NCBI GenBank assembly: GCA_001765415.1
Contig: CP017245.1
Location: 1,674,001 to 1,738,000 of the forward strand
DNA: 64,000 bases
Source of the DNA: Candidatus Melainabacteria bacterium MEL.A1
Lineage (GTDB): Bacteria > Cyanobacteriota > Vampirovibrionia > Gastranaerophilales > Gastranaerophilaceae
Direction of reading: 5' to 3'
The notes below the pieces were generated by a model. That model searched no databases. It was given only the letters and a program-made list of their open reading frames with translations, and was not told where the DNA came from. This document shows positions 34,462 to 44,176 of the stretch, piece after piece. The translations under genes and the position numbers were made by a program. Numbering within the stretch: position 1 is the first letter of the stretch; the number at the start of each line of letters is the position of its first letter.

Positions 34462-36198
34462 TTATACGTTTTGTCTATAAATTTTGCTGCAATAGTTTTC
34501 AATGTTCGGGGTATCAATTTCAAATACGTGAACTCTTGCCGGACCAAGATTTACACTTAACTCGTTGTCATGTGCTTGTAGAATACTTGGTTGTCCGTAT
34601 GAAGGAAGAAGATTTTCTAACTTTTGGTCAGCTTTGAGGGTTGGAACTTTGATTTTGCAAGCCGTCGAACGGTTTACGTTTTTGTTTGCTACAACAAGAA
34701 GAGTTTTGCCATTCAAATGTCTTGCGTATGCGATAACTTGGTCGTTTTTATCCTTAGATTTGTCTAATTGGATAAATGTTCCTTTAGTGATTACGTCTTT
34801 GTATTTGTCACGCATAGCAAATGCGCTTTTCATAAATTTGCCGATTTCAGGTTGGTTTCCACCCGGTTTCCTTGATAGGTTGAAAATGTCAAGTCTTCCT
34901 CTGTGAACGGTCATTTCGTTATTATCGGTTTGGGTTACAGGGTTGTGGCTATCTTCGTATTTGTAAGAATAATTGTCGCCAGATTGATAACCGTCAACGA
35001 TATACGGATTAAGCATAGGTAAAGTTGCTTGCAAGCCCATTGTTAAGTTGCAATAGTCAGCTCCGCCGTGAAACATCGGTGAAATATCATCGTGTGTCGC
35101 AAAAGAGCCAATCAATGATTTCCCTTTCGGCAAACTGTATGACATATCAAGTTGTTCTTTTATGTAGTTCATAAAACTTGTTGCATCAGGAAATTCGTGG
35201 AAAATATGGTATTGTCCGTAAATCATATCAAATCCGGCACGCAAAGAGTCTTGAGGTCTGTCATAAGGCATATTGGCTTGAGGAGAAGCATCTTCGTATG
35301 TGTAAGTTTCTGCTAGCCAGCCAAATTCAGGATCTCTCATGTGCGAATAAGGAATTAACACATCCCAAAATTCAACGGGTTTAGCTCTCGCAACGTCAGA
35401 ACGTATGCCGTCAACACCTAAATCAATACACATATCAACAAATTGTTTATGCAATTCTAACAATTTAGGGTTCAAAGTTCTTTTGCCTTCATCTTTCCAC
35501 GGTTGGAACATTCTGATATCGTTCCAACCTTGTGGAGTTTTTGCAAGTCCATCGCTTTCCATAGCCATCCATTCAGGGTGTTCCAAGAACATATCGTAAG
35601 AAGCGCAACTTGGCAAATCAATCATTACCTTGATGTCACGTTTATGGCATTCATCAATAAAAGCTTTAAATTGATCTTTGTCACTTCTTGGGTCTTTTGG
35701 GTCGATAAGGTTTGGATCAATCGCCAACAAATCTTTCGGAGAATATAAAGATCCTGCTGTTCCCATAGCTTTCATTTTTCCTGTCGGGTTAATCGGAAGT
35801 ATGTGAAGGGTGTTAAATCCATCCGCTTTAACTTCATCTAATCTATCAATAGCATTCAAAAAAGTTCCGTGAATTTCGTTTCCGTCAATATATTCGTTGC
35901 CGTTTTTGTCTTGAGCATTGAAAGTTCTTGGAACAATCATGAGGATTTTTGCTTCGTTATTTCTAAACAAACTTCTCAAATTGTTGTGATAATTTGCAGG
36001 TGTTGTAGTTTCAGGTTTTTGAACTTTTACAACAGGTGCATTAATCATTGCCATATTGTTCAAATATGCGTTTAGCAAACTTGAATTTGTTGTTTTTGGT
36101 TGAGCTTGAGGATTTGTAACAGGAGTTGCCGCACTCAAAAAAGTTGTGTGGTTGATTTTATTTGACTTAATTGTTAATAAATTAGTTGAATTTATCAT
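34462..36198 (-). CDS. GH13 alpha-amylase-family protein with EF-hand
   Basis: 578 residues. (beta/alpha)8 barrel with nucleophile Asp268 (GIRSDVARAKP), acid/base Glu297 (WLAETYT) and the His369-Asp370 pair (FATHDD) of GH13. Residues 97-108 (DKNGNEYIDGNE) form a canonical EF-hand calcium loop ahead of the barrel. It probably acts on alpha-glucan; the exact reaction is not readable. The N-terminal 60 residues are low-complexity and have no standard signal peptide, as in the two upstream genes. Its ATG overlaps the upstream stop by four bases (ATGA), so it is translationally coupled to them. Confidence 0.85.
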   Translation of the reverse strand: MINSTNLLTIKSNKINHTTFLSAATPVTNPQAQPKTTNSSLLNAYLNNMAMINAPVVKVQKPETTTPANYHNNLRSLFRNNEAKILMIVPRTFNAQDKNGNEYIDGNEIHGTFLNAIDRLDEVKADGFNTLHILPINPTGKMKAMGTAGSLYSPKDLLAIDPNLIDPKDPRSDKDQFKAFIDECHKRDIKVMIDLPSCASYDMFLEHPEWMAMESDGLAKTPQGWNDIRMFQPWKDEGKRTLNPKLLELHKQFVDMCIDLGVDGIRSDVARAKPVEFWDVLIPYSHMRDPEFGWLAETYTYEDASPQANMPYDRPQDSLRAGFDMIYGQYHIFHEFPDATSFMNYIKEQLDMSYSLPKGKSLIGSFATHDDISPMFHGGADYCNLTMGLQATLPMLNPYIVDGYQSGDNYSYKYEDSHNPVTQTDNNEMTVHRGRLDIFNLSRKPGGNQPEIGKFMKSAFAMRDKYKDVITKGTFIQLDKSKDKNDQVIAYARHLNGKTLLVVANKNVNRSTACKIKVPTLKADQKLENLLPSYGQPSILQAHDNELSVNLGPARVHVFEIDTPNIENYCSKIYRQNV

Positions 36199-38720
36199 TT
36201 TTTATTCACCTTTTTGTTTGGCATTTTCCCAAAGAAAAATTGTGCTAAAACTGTTACACCTAACAAGCCTGCACCAAATGTTCCAAAAATTTTGAACCAT
36301 TTTTTAGTGTTAAAAGCCTGTTGTCCGGCTTTAAAGAATAATTCATCCGGCGCAATACCTGTTAGCAAGAATTTGAGTTCAGAGCCTGTTCCATTTTCAG
36401 GTCTAATTCTGTGACGAGGTTTTGCAAAATAAGTTTCACCACCGATTATATTTGCAACTTGTTCTCTATATTCTGTAAATTTGTTTTTAATTATACTATT
36501 ATCAAGAATTGATTCTGTTGCCTTATCTACTTTGTCTTCAAACATAAGCTGCATTGCACGTTGGTAGAAGAATTTGTCGTTTGGAATATCTGTGGTTGTA
36601 TGCGCTGCACCTTTGCCAAAGAATTTGTTTTGAACTTTGCCGTCTTTGATTACCAGATCAGACATATCATCAGACGGGTTAGGGTTTCTTAACATATAGA
36701 ATTTTGTTGCGTTGTCAGAAGAATGACCTTGAAGTGTAATGATTTTGCACAATTCTATAAGTTCTTCTCTAACTTCACGAGGATATTTTTTCAAAGTATC
36801 AATTTCGTTTACGTTATTAGATATTCTTCTGTAAAAATCAAAAGTGTTGATAAGTCTATAGAAAGAACTTTTTACACCGGTTAATCTTTCTGATGCGAAA
36901 GATTTTTGGATATTTTTTAAAGTTCCGACTGTGTCATGTTCATTCACGCCATTTACTGCTTTTGCTGTCCTTGGTAAATTGTTATCATTTAAGAATTTAC
37001 CAAACTCGTTGAACAAAGTATCAACTTTTTCATCATAAATTGTTATATCACTAGGTTTGACTTCCGCATCAATAGCCGCAACTTTAGAAACTAAATCTTG
37101 CATAACTTTGTTGTAAAGTGCGTCGTTTGAAACGATATGTTCTATTTTATTTCTCAATAATTCGCCTGTAAGGTTGCGGTCAAAGCGAACTTTTTCGATT
37201 TCTTTATAATCAATTCCAATGGTTTTTAACAAGTCTTTTGAAACATTATTCCAGTAATTTGCAATAACAGTTTCAGGGGCTGAGCCAACTTTTATTACGG
37301 CATATTCGTTAAGAGCATTTGTTTTTGCGTTGAAACTGTCATAAGCAGTTGCAATATCACGTAATTTTGTTTGAAGTTGCGGGGTGAATGTCGCAGATGT
37401 AGATTTGCTTAAAACACTCTTGATAGGGTTGTTTTCTGTTTTGTTACTTCTGATTAAACGTTTTATGTATTCAAAATCAAGTTGTTCTTCTGCCGGTTTG
37501 TTTTGATTGAATGTTTCAACATTCTTTTTAACCGTTCTCAAAATCTCATCGCTAATTTGTTTCAAATCTTTGATTTCTGTATTTGAATTAATAAAATTGT
37601 TGGTTTCAAAGATTTTTTGCATATTTTCAGCGTTAGGAATAATAGCATTTATTGCATCTTCGCTAAATCCTTTGCCCTTAAACTGAGATTTAAGGTTTTC
37701 GCTGATAGCTTTTGCTGTGTCATTGTTTATTGCAAAAGTTTTGGTTGTCATTAATTCTTTCAAATCTGTTTTAAGATTTTCAAATGTAATCGGATCCATT
37801 CCATCAAAAGCTTCTGCTGTTTTATTGATTAATTCCTCATTTACAGGTTTTCCACCAAATTGGTTAATCAATTCTTCAATATTGTTTTTTGTTGCGTTGT
37901 TTTGATATTTTTGAGAATAAGTGTCGATGTTTGACAAAATTTCATCAGCTTTTTTGTTTTTTCTGTTATTTAACCATTTTGCAAGATGTGGTTCTGTTTG
38001 GTTACAAATCAATGCACTCATTACCGGAGTTGCAAAACCTGCAGTCAACATCCACAAGGTATTATTTTGGATGGCAATTTTTTTCATTTTTTCTTGAATT
38101 GCATCACGCCTGTTTTCAATATCTTTCGGAACACCCAATCTGTTCCCCATTTTGTCGATTTCTTTGTCAGAATACAAGTCCCAAGGGATAAACTGTGGAT
38201 CTTGATAGAATGGTTTTTTTCTGCCGAAACTGTCTTCATATTGTTTTTGAACGTTAACACCATGAATTAAATAAGCAGGTAATTGTATTGCGATTTTAGG
38301 CCAAATAGCCATTGATGCCAAAAATGAACCAAGTCCGACAAATTCCATCCCTTTTGTTACAGGTGTTTGTTTTTTAGTAAACAAATATCCTGCAATTGCA
38401 AGTCCCCCGAGTTTTAAACCGACATCATTTAGTCTGCCAAGCTCATGGTCATTAGCTTTTCCGCTCATTGCGTGCTTGAATGCTTTTACATCGTACATCG
38501 CATCTTTTACCATAATTGCAGGAGCATTGAAAATATTGCCGTTTAGCAATCTACCTTTACCTTTTAGAGGTTTGATGAATGTTCTATTATTTAATTCTTG
38601 TTCAATATCAAAATTCGGTTTTGGTTTTTGGGCAGGAATATTTTCCTTAGCTTTAATCGGTTGTGGCTGAGGTCTTACGCTGCTAGTTGCTATGTAATTT
38701 TGAATTAGATTTGATGTCAT
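36195..38720 (-). CDS. Large membrane protein of unknown function, paralogue of its neighbour
   Basis: 841 residues. A polar N-terminus, hydrophobic segments at about 100-160, a PWDL...LGV...R..I...W..AGFATP block (about 175-230), a long helical cytoplasmic-like or periplasmic part (about 250-790) and a C-terminal membrane helix with a Lys-rich end (KMPNKKVNKK). The PWDL block is shared, in the same order after paired hydrophobic segments, with the protein encoded upstream. Not a family I recognise; middle gene of a three-gene operon with a GH13 protein. Confidence 0.65.
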   Translation of the reverse strand: MTSNLIQNYIATSSVRPQPQPIKAKENIPAQKPKPNFDIEQELNNRTFIKPLKGKGRLLNGNIFNAPAIMVKDAMYDVKAFKHAMSGKANDHELGRLNDVGLKLGGLAIAGYLFTKKQTPVTKGMEFVGLGSFLASMAIWPKIAIQLPAYLIHGVNVQKQYEDSFGRKKPFYQDPQFIPWDLYSDKEIDKMGNRLGVPKDIENRRDAIQEKMKKIAIQNNTLWMLTAGFATPVMSALICNQTEPHLAKWLNNRKNKKADEILSNIDTYSQKYQNNATKNNIEELINQFGGKPVNEELINKTAEAFDGMDPITFENLKTDLKELMTTKTFAINNDTAKAISENLKSQFKGKGFSEDAINAIIPNAENMQKIFETNNFINSNTEIKDLKQISDEILRTVKKNVETFNQNKPAEEQLDFEYIKRLIRSNKTENNPIKSVLSKSTSATFTPQLQTKLRDIATAYDSFNAKTNALNEYAVIKVGSAPETVIANYWNNVSKDLLKTIGIDYKEIEKVRFDRNLTGELLRNKIEHIVSNDALYNKVMQDLVSKVAAIDAEVKPSDITIYDEKVDTLFNEFGKFLNDNNLPRTAKAVNGVNEHDTVGTLKNIQKSFASERLTGVKSSFYRLINTFDFYRRISNNVNEIDTLKKYPREVREELIELCKIITLQGHSSDNATKFYMLRNPNPSDDMSDLVIKDGKVQNKFFGKGAAHTTTDIPNDKFFYQRAMQLMFEDKVDKATESILDNSIIKNKFTEYREQVANIIGGETYFAKPRHRIRPENGTGSELKFLLTGIAPDELFFKAGQQAFNTKKWFKIFGTFGAGLLGVTVLAQFFFGKMPNKKVNKK

Positions 38721-38721
38721 T

Positions 38722-39753
38722 TTAGTTTACCACGTACTTTTCGTTTTTATTAATTACATCAGCTGTTCCGACCTTTGAAGGTTTGTGTGAGCTTGATAAA
38801 GTGTTTATTACTCCCAAAACAGAAGAAAGAACTGATACGCCAATTAACGCTTTGCCGGCATGTTTTGTTGCGCCATGACCTTCTCCCTTATATAGGGCTT
38901 TTGCACTTTTTACAAAATTCCTTCCGAAAGATTTTAAGCTTTGCCCAAATTCTTTACCTTTCCAGAATTTGAATGTCATTACCTTAAAGAAATCTTCCCA
39001 TGGTTTTTGGAAAGCAAAAGCTACGCCTGTTGCTGCCCAAAGGTATGATGACATTGTTTTGGCAAGATTTTCTTTTACTATAATTTCTTTAATTCTAGGT
39101 TTAACTTCTTGATCAGAATCGTTTAAATTTTCGCCCATTCCGAGTTTTTTTGCAATTCTGTCATATCTGTAATTTCTTTTTTCTCCCTTAGATTCATTAC
39201 CATATAGCAAATCCCAACGAGGAAATTCAACACTTTCAAAAACCTTGTGATGTTCAATACTGATGATGTCTGTGTCATTCACATCTTCAGGCAATTCATA
39301 AATTACTTTAGCATAAGGTCTTTCTGTATCAATGCCTGTAGCCATTTGAACAGGTTTACTGATGAATGATTTGGAGATGTTTTTGGCCAAACCGTAGAAT
39401 AAAACACCAAGTGCCATTTTTTGACCTAATGCAGAGGCTTTTGTGCTGGCGAAGTTTGAAAAATGTTTATTGGCAAAATTAAATACACCCATAAGCATTG
39501 CACTACCTACGATGTAAGGGACATTTCCCATTGTCAAAAATTCATAAAAATTAGCATTTTTGCTCCCTTTAAAACCCTTTGCAGGATAAACAGTAAAGGC
39601 ATTTGTAAGTTTGTCAACTCCAATATGCAAGCGTGTAGCAAGATTGTCTTTTAAAAGAGTATCGTGATTATACGCAAGAGTTTTAGACTTTTCTTCCTTG
39701 CTATTTGCAGAAAAGTTTATTTTTGTTTCTACGTTATTAACTGGTAAAATCAT
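38722..39753 (-). CDS. Membrane protein of unknown function, first gene of GH13 operon
   Basis: 343 residues from the ATG at 39753, preferred because GGTGGAG lies just upstream; two in-frame ATGs seven and six codons earlier lack a site. A short N-terminus containing INFSANSKEE, hydrophobic segments at about 80-95 and 115-130, the WDLLYG...AKKLGMGE...SSYLWAATGVAFAF block and a final hydrophobic helix. The block is similar to that in the next gene, one base downstream. Possibly partners in one membrane complex. Confidence 0.65.
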   Translation of the reverse strand: MILPVNNVETKINFSANSKEEKSKTLAYNHDTLLKDNLATRLHIGVDKLTNAFTVYPAKGFKGSKNANFYEFLTMGNVPYIVGSAMLMGVFNFANKHFSNFASTKASALGQKMALGVLFYGLAKNISKSFISKPVQMATGIDTERPYAKVIYELPEDVNDTDIISIEHHKVFESVEFPRWDLLYGNESKGEKRNYRYDRIAKKLGMGENLNDSDQEVKPRIKEIIVKENLAKTMSSYLWAATGVAFAFQKPWEDFFKVMTFKFWKGKEFGQSLKSFGRNFVKSAKALYKGEGHGATKHAGKALIGVSVLSSVLGVINTLSSSHKPSKVGTADVINKNEKYVVN

Positions 39754-39864
39754 CTTTACTCCACCACACATCAATGCCGTTATTACAACGACTGTAAATA
39801 ATATTTTTTGTTACTTCATTAAACCCAATTTTACAAATTTTAACAATGCCCGAACAAGCTAAAA

Positions 39865-40710
39865 CTAGCTAAAAAAGCTAAAGAATATAGCGGTTGCAAT
39901 CCCTGCAATAATGCAGTAATAGCCAAAAATAGCAAGTGAGAATTTTGATATAAACTTCATGAAATATTTGATACATAAATATCCTGTAATTCCTGAAACG
40001 ATTGTACCAACTAAAATAGCTGTCCAGTTATAATTAATGGCTTCTGCAACATCAATTTTTACTAAAGGATAAACCATTGATGCCCCCAAAATAATTGGAA
40101 TGCTCAATAGGAAAGAATATCTTGCGGCTGTAACTCTGTCAAGTCCGCAGAACAAACCTGTTGCGATTGTCCAACCGGAACGTGAAAAACCGGGAAGTGC
40201 CGCCAAACCTTGTGCCAAACCAATTAAGATAGATGTTTTCAAATCAACGCTATCAGTTTTTGTTTCAATTTTTTTAGATTTGTATTCGCTATATAAAAGA
40301 GTAAAACCAGTTATAAACAATAAAATTCCAACAATTGCTGGTTTGTAAACCAATTTTTCTGCGATTTCGTTGATAGGTAAAGCAAGAGCCACTGTAATAA
40401 CAGTACCTGCAACAATGAATAAACCTAATTTAGCTTCTTTGTCTGACCAATCTTTAGTTCTCAAGGCATGCCACATAGCTTTCAAAATTTTTGCGACATC
40501 TTTGCGGAAAAAAATTAAAACAGCGATAAGTGTTCCAAGATGAACCATAATGTCAAAGAAAACTTCTTCGTTTGAACTCTGAACAATCGGAATATTTTTC
40601 ATGACTTTGTAAAAGTTTGATGTAAAAACAAGATGAGCAGAACTAGATATTGGTAAAAATTCGCTCAATCCTTGTACTATTCCCATTAATATTGCTTGTA
40701 TAAAATTCAT
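39865..40710 (-). CDS. uppP: Undecaprenyl-diphosphatase
   Basis: 281 residues, eight predicted membrane helices. The BacA/UppP motifs QGLSEFLPISSSAHLV (near the N-terminus) and LPGFSRSGWTIATGLFCG are present. It recycles the lipid carrier for peptidoglycan and O-antigen and gives bacitracin tolerance. Stands alone on the minus strand. Confidence 0.95.
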   Translation of the reverse strand: MNFIQAILMGIVQGLSEFLPISSSAHLVFTSNFYKVMKNIPIVQSSNEEVFFDIMVHLGTLIAVLIFFRKDVAKILKAMWHALRTKDWSDKEAKLGLFIVAGTVITVALALPINEIAEKLVYKPAIVGILLFITGFTLLYSEYKSKKIETKTDSVDLKTSILIGLAQGLAALPGFSRSGWTIATGLFCGLDRVTAARYSFLLSIPIILGASMVYPLVKIDVAEAINYNWTAILVGTIVSGITGYLCIKYFMKFISKFSLAIFGYYCIIAGIATAIFFSFFS

Positions 40711-40830
40711 CTTTATTATGCCCTTTCAAAACCTGTAAGTGTAAATCTTATCGCCCTATAGCCATATCGCCTTATTGCCTTTCGGATATAGGCTTTGCCT
40801 CTATGCCTCTAGACATTTAAGTATCCAATT
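40711..40830. other. Short repeat-bearing gap
   Basis: 120 bases with alternating ATCGCC/CTTTGCCTCTATGCCTC blocks that resemble the GATGCAAAGAGGCA repeat of 2041 and 53250 in reverse. No gene. Confidence 0.5.
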
Positions 40831-41193
40831 TTAGTCTTCTTCAAAATAACTGCAACAAGAAGTTTGAGTTTCCCAAACGGTCACTTTACTTAATTGAACA
40901 ACTCTTTCTTTCAATTTGTTGTAAATGAACATTGAAATCATTTCGCTTGACGGACTTTCTCCCTTAAATTCCGGTAAAGCGTTCAAATCTTTATGATCAA
41001 GCATATCAAGAACCGTTTTCAATTCTTTTTTTAAAACCTTATAATCCATTAAAATATTGCTTTTATCTAAAGTGTCGCCTTTCACAAAAACTTCAACCAT
41101 CCAATTGTGACCGTGTTGATTTTCGCATTCTCCGTCGTAATTTAATAGATGATGTGCTGCCGCAAAAAACGCTTGTGTCTTGATTTCAAACAT
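40831..41193 (-). CDS. queD: 6-carboxy-tetrahydropterin synthase
   Basis: 120 residues. Zinc ligands His15, His27 and His29 (AHHL, QHGHNW), catalytic Cys23 and a late Glu in VWET are in place. Converts dihydroneopterin triphosphate on the route to queuosine. Starts one base after kdsC stops, so it shares the kds operon, an unusual pairing. Confidence 0.93.
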   Translation of the reverse strand: MFEIKTQAFFAAAHHLLNYDGECENQHGHNWMVEVFVKGDTLDKSNILMDYKVLKKELKTVLDMLDHKDLNALPEFKGESPSSEMISMFIYNKLKERVVQLSKVTVWETQTSCCSYFEED

Positions 41194-41194
41194 T

Positions 41195-41671
41195 TTATAT
41201 CCCCTTTTTTAATATGTAATCACAAAATTCTCTTACTGCCCCTTTGCCTCCGCATTTTGTTGAAACAAAGTTTGCTACTTTTTTTACTTCGTTCACTGCA
41301 TCAGCCGGACAACCTTTTAAGCTGACTTTTTCTAAAATGCAAATATCCGGAATATCGTCACCCATATAAGCTACTTCGTCAAAAGAAATTCCGTATTTTT
41401 GCATAATAGTTTCAAGATCGGCAATTTTATTTTTAGAACCTTGAAAAAGTTCTTTGATTTTTAAATTTTCTGCACGGTGTTCAACTGTTCCGTTTTTTCT
41501 ACCCGTAATAATAGCGGTAATAATTCCGGCTTTGTTTAGACTAACTATACCGTGACCGTCTTTAGCGTTAAATGTTTTGTATTCAACACCGTTTTCATCA
41601 TAAGTTATTCCGCCATCTGTCATTACGCCATCAACGTCAAAAGCTGCTAATTTAATCTTCATCTTACGCAA
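41195..41671 (-). CDS. kdsC: 3-deoxy-D-manno-octulosonate 8-phosphate phosphatase
   Basis: 158 residues, HAD fold without cap. DVDGVMTDG nucleophile loop (Asp9, Asp11) and GDDIPD motif present. Releases Kdo for LPS inner core. Overlaps kdsD by eight bases. Confidence 0.94.
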   Translation of the reverse strand: MRKMKIKLAAFDVDGVMTDGGITYDENGVEYKTFNAKDGHGIVSLNKAGIITAIITGRKNGTVEHRAENLKIKELFQGSKNKIADLETIMQKYGISFDEVAYMGDDIPDICILEKVSLKGCPADAVNEVKKVANFVSTKCGGKGAVREFCDYILKKGI

Positions 41672-42650
41672 CTCCTGCTCTCAACAAATCGTGGATATGA
41701 ATAACTCCGATAGGTTTGTTGTTTTCATCAACTACGGCAAGTGCAGTGATGGAGAATTTTTCCATCAAGTTTAGCGCGCTTGCGCCATAATCTTTTTTAG
41801 AAATATGTTTAGGATTGCTGGACATAACGTCTTTTGCAAGAAGAGGTCTGATGTTTTGGTATTTTATCAAAGTTCTTCTGATGTCACCGTCTGTTAATAC
41901 ACCGGTTAATATGCCTTCTTCATTAACAATCATAGCCATGCCTAATTTCTTTTCGGAAATTAGTTCTATTACATCGGCAAAGCTATCAGTTTCTTTGGCG
42001 ATAGGAAGTTTCTCTGGTTCAGTCAACATCAAATCTGCAACTTTATATGTAAAGCCTTTTCCTAAAGCTCCTGATGGGTGGAAAATCAGAAAATCTTCTT
42101 TTGTAAACCCTCGTTTTTCAAGTAAACATACTGCCAAAGCGTCGCCCATCGCAAGAGTTGCGGTTGTGCTGGCAGTTGGAGCTTTGTTCAATGGACAAGC
42201 TTCTTTTTCCACAGAAATATCTAATGTAACATCTGATGAATGAGCCAAAGTTGAGTTTAAATTACCAGTCATACCAATCATTGTTACTCCAAATCTTTTT
42301 ATTAAAGGAAGAAGGTTTAGTAATTCTTGAGTTTCGCCACTGTTAGAAATTGCGATTACAACGTCATTTCTGGTTATGATACCAGAATCTCCGTGAGTAC
42401 TTTCTGCAGGGTGTAGAAAGTATGATGGAGTGCCAGTAGATGTCAATGTAGCGGCAATTTTTCTACCAATAAGTCCTGATTTCCCCATTCCGGTAATAAT
42501 TACTCGACCTTTGCAGTTGTATAAAATATCTATTGCTTTATCAAATTCTTCGCCGATATTGTCTTTAAGTCGCAAAATTGATTTTGCTTCAATATCAAGA
42601 ACGCTTTTTGCTAAATTGTTAATAGAACTTACATCCATCATTGTTTCCAT
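41664..42650 (-). CDS. kdsD: D-arabinose 5-phosphate isomerase
   Basis: 328 residues. SIS domain (about 40-175, GMGKSGLIGRKIAATL and SNSGETQELL) followed by two CBS domains (about 205-325). Makes arabinose 5-phosphate for Kdo synthesis. First gene of a kdsD-kdsC-queD operon; shows the cell has an LPS-type outer membrane. Confidence 0.94.
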   Translation of the reverse strand: METMMDVSSINNLAKSVLDIEAKSILRLKDNIGEEFDKAIDILYNCKGRVIITGMGKSGLIGRKIAATLTSTGTPSYFLHPAESTHGDSGIITRNDVVIAISNSGETQELLNLLPLIKRFGVTMIGMTGNLNSTLAHSSDVTLDISVEKEACPLNKAPTASTTATLAMGDALAVCLLEKRGFTKEDFLIFHPSGALGKGFTYKVADLMLTEPEKLPIAKETDSFADVIELISEKKLGMAMIVNEEGILTGVLTDGDIRRTLIKYQNIRPLLAKDVMSSNPKHISKKDYGASALNLMEKFSITALAVVDENNKPIGVIHIHDLLRAGVA

Positions 42651-42757
42651 TTCCTTTAATCCCCTCTCCTGTCAAAATTATATAATAAATATCGTATAAA
42701 TGTATTAAATTACTTAAAAATATTTAATTTTTGTAAAAATAGTGCGTTCTTTTTAGT

Positions 42758-43021
42758 ATGAATAAAGATATTTGTTTTAAATTTGATAGAAAAAATTCAA
42801 AAATAGAAGATTTTAAAGAGTTTGTGAAAGAAAAAAATTGCAAAGTTTTGACAGTGGATTTATCATCTCTGAATGCGTTTGAAGCATTGAAATTTGCGGT
42901 TTTATCTTCTGCTTATCATTTTCAGAAATATCCGTCAGGTAAGCTCAAATTTATTAACAATTCTACTGATATAAATTCGTTAATTGCAGATTTTTCTTTA
43001 AATAATATGGAATTTGTTTAA
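42758..43021 (+). CDS. Small protein of unknown function
   Basis: 87 residues, alternating beta and helix segments (CKVLTVDLSSLNAFEALKFA) reminiscent of a STAS-like fold, but no firm family. No clear ribosome site. The next gene starts 41 bases on. Coding status is likely but not certain. Confidence 0.5.
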   Translation: MNKDICFKFDRKNSKIEDFKEFVKEKNCKVLTVDLSSLNAFEALKFAVLSSAYHFQKYPSGKLKFINNSTDINSLIADFSLNNMEFV

Positions 43022-43062
43022 ATTAATGCGCAAAAAAAATTTTTTAGCGTTTTTTTATTCGT

Positions 43063-44109
43063 ATGAGCATGCAACGTATAGGGATATCAGATCAAAAAAT
43101 AATTGCACAATCTGTTTTCGCACAGCCTAAAAATTTTGCGAATAATAAGGGGTTGCCTTCAGAAAAACAGAAAAATAAATCTCTTGTAAATGAAAAAAGC
43201 TTTTGGTTAGGAGTAGGAGCGATTGCAAGTGTAGTGGTTGCGGGGATTTTAATTACAAGAGGTAAAAAAGGGATTCCGACAAACAATTCAGGAATTATAA
43301 AAGATGTCCCTTCCCAAAAGGTGGAAGAAAAAACTGCAGAAATTGCTCAAACTTTTGAACCTCAAAAAGCCCCTATATTTGAAACGAATTTGAGAAAGAA
43401 AATCAGTTCGTATTTCAAAGCATTTAGGGATGAAAAAGATAAACCGACAGAAAATTTTGATACCCAGATTTCTCTTTATAAAGAAAATGATTGGAACAAG
43501 TTTAAAGAATACCTTGATTTTAGAATGAAAAATGTTATGTTTTTGCAAAATCAAGTCAAACCCATTCCGGCTGATGTTAGAGAGATGAGCGTAGAAGATG
43601 TTGATGCAGTGACTTCATTTGTTAGGAATTATGGATATAATTCTTATTTAAGAAATGGTATGAATGTTTCAAAGGTTGATGAAGTTAATAGACTAAATCG
43701 TTTAATAAACGAAGCTCAGCCACTAACAGAAGAAACTTATGTATATAGAGGGGTAAGAACTCAAAATTTAGATGGAAATCAAACAAATCTTGATTTTGTA
43801 GAGGATGATTTAGAAATTGGTGATACAATTATTGATAAGGCGTTTGTATCTACTGCTAGAAGTTATGACACTGATTTGGCATCAGTTGATCCGTTGTTGT
43901 TGAGCGATCCGTATAGAAATAGTGGTTATATTATGCGAATAAGATTGCCTAAAGGAACAAAAGGCTTTGATTGTCGAAGGCTAACTCAAGCGGAATCTGA
44001 TAGAGGGGTAAATTCAACATTTATTCTTCCTCCTGATTCAGAATTTAAAATAAGAGCGTTTGACAGGCCAAGACGAATTTTGGATTGCGAATACATTTTG
44101 CCGGAATAA
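43063..44109 (+). CDS. Membrane-anchored ADP-ribosyltransferase-like protein, catalytic Glu lost
   Basis: 348 residues. Short polar N-terminus, one membrane helix (about 47-66), a linker, then an ART-exoenzyme-like domain (about 170-345): SFVRNYGYNSYLRNG, the YRG Arg229, the FVSTA Ser-Thr motif (263-264) and the strand FILPPDSEFKI. In active R-S-E toxins an ExE pair precedes that last strand; here it reads N317-S318-T319. So it looks like a bacterial C3/VIP2-type fold without the usual catalytic glutamates, either inactive or using other residues. N-terminal layout resembles the 16426 protein. Confidence 0.7.
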   Translation: MSMQRIGISDQKIIAQSVFAQPKNFANNKGLPSEKQKNKSLVNEKSFWLGVGAIASVVVAGILITRGKKGIPTNNSGIIKDVPSQKVEEKTAEIAQTFEPQKAPIFETNLRKKISSYFKAFRDEKDKPTENFDTQISLYKENDWNKFKEYLDFRMKNVMFLQNQVKPIPADVREMSVEDVDAVTSFVRNYGYNSYLRNGMNVSKVDEVNRLNRLINEAQPLTEETYVYRGVRTQNLDGNQTNLDFVEDDLEIGDTIIDKAFVSTARSYDTDLASVDPLLLSDPYRNSGYIMRIRLPKGTKGFDCRRLTQAESDRGVNSTFILPPDSEFKIRAFDRPRRILDCEYILPE

Positions 44110-44151
44110 AAATTTTTCTTAAAAAATTTACAGATTTTCAATCGTGTGCTA

Positions 44152-44157
44152 TAATTT
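44152..44157 (+). promoter_or_regulatory. -10 box upstream of pilin at 44177
   Basis: TATAAT lies 19 bases before the ATG, followed by GGAGG-like GGAGGAT. A good -35 is not obvious. Confidence 0.4.
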
Positions 44158-44176
44158 GCGCATGGAGGATAAGAGT

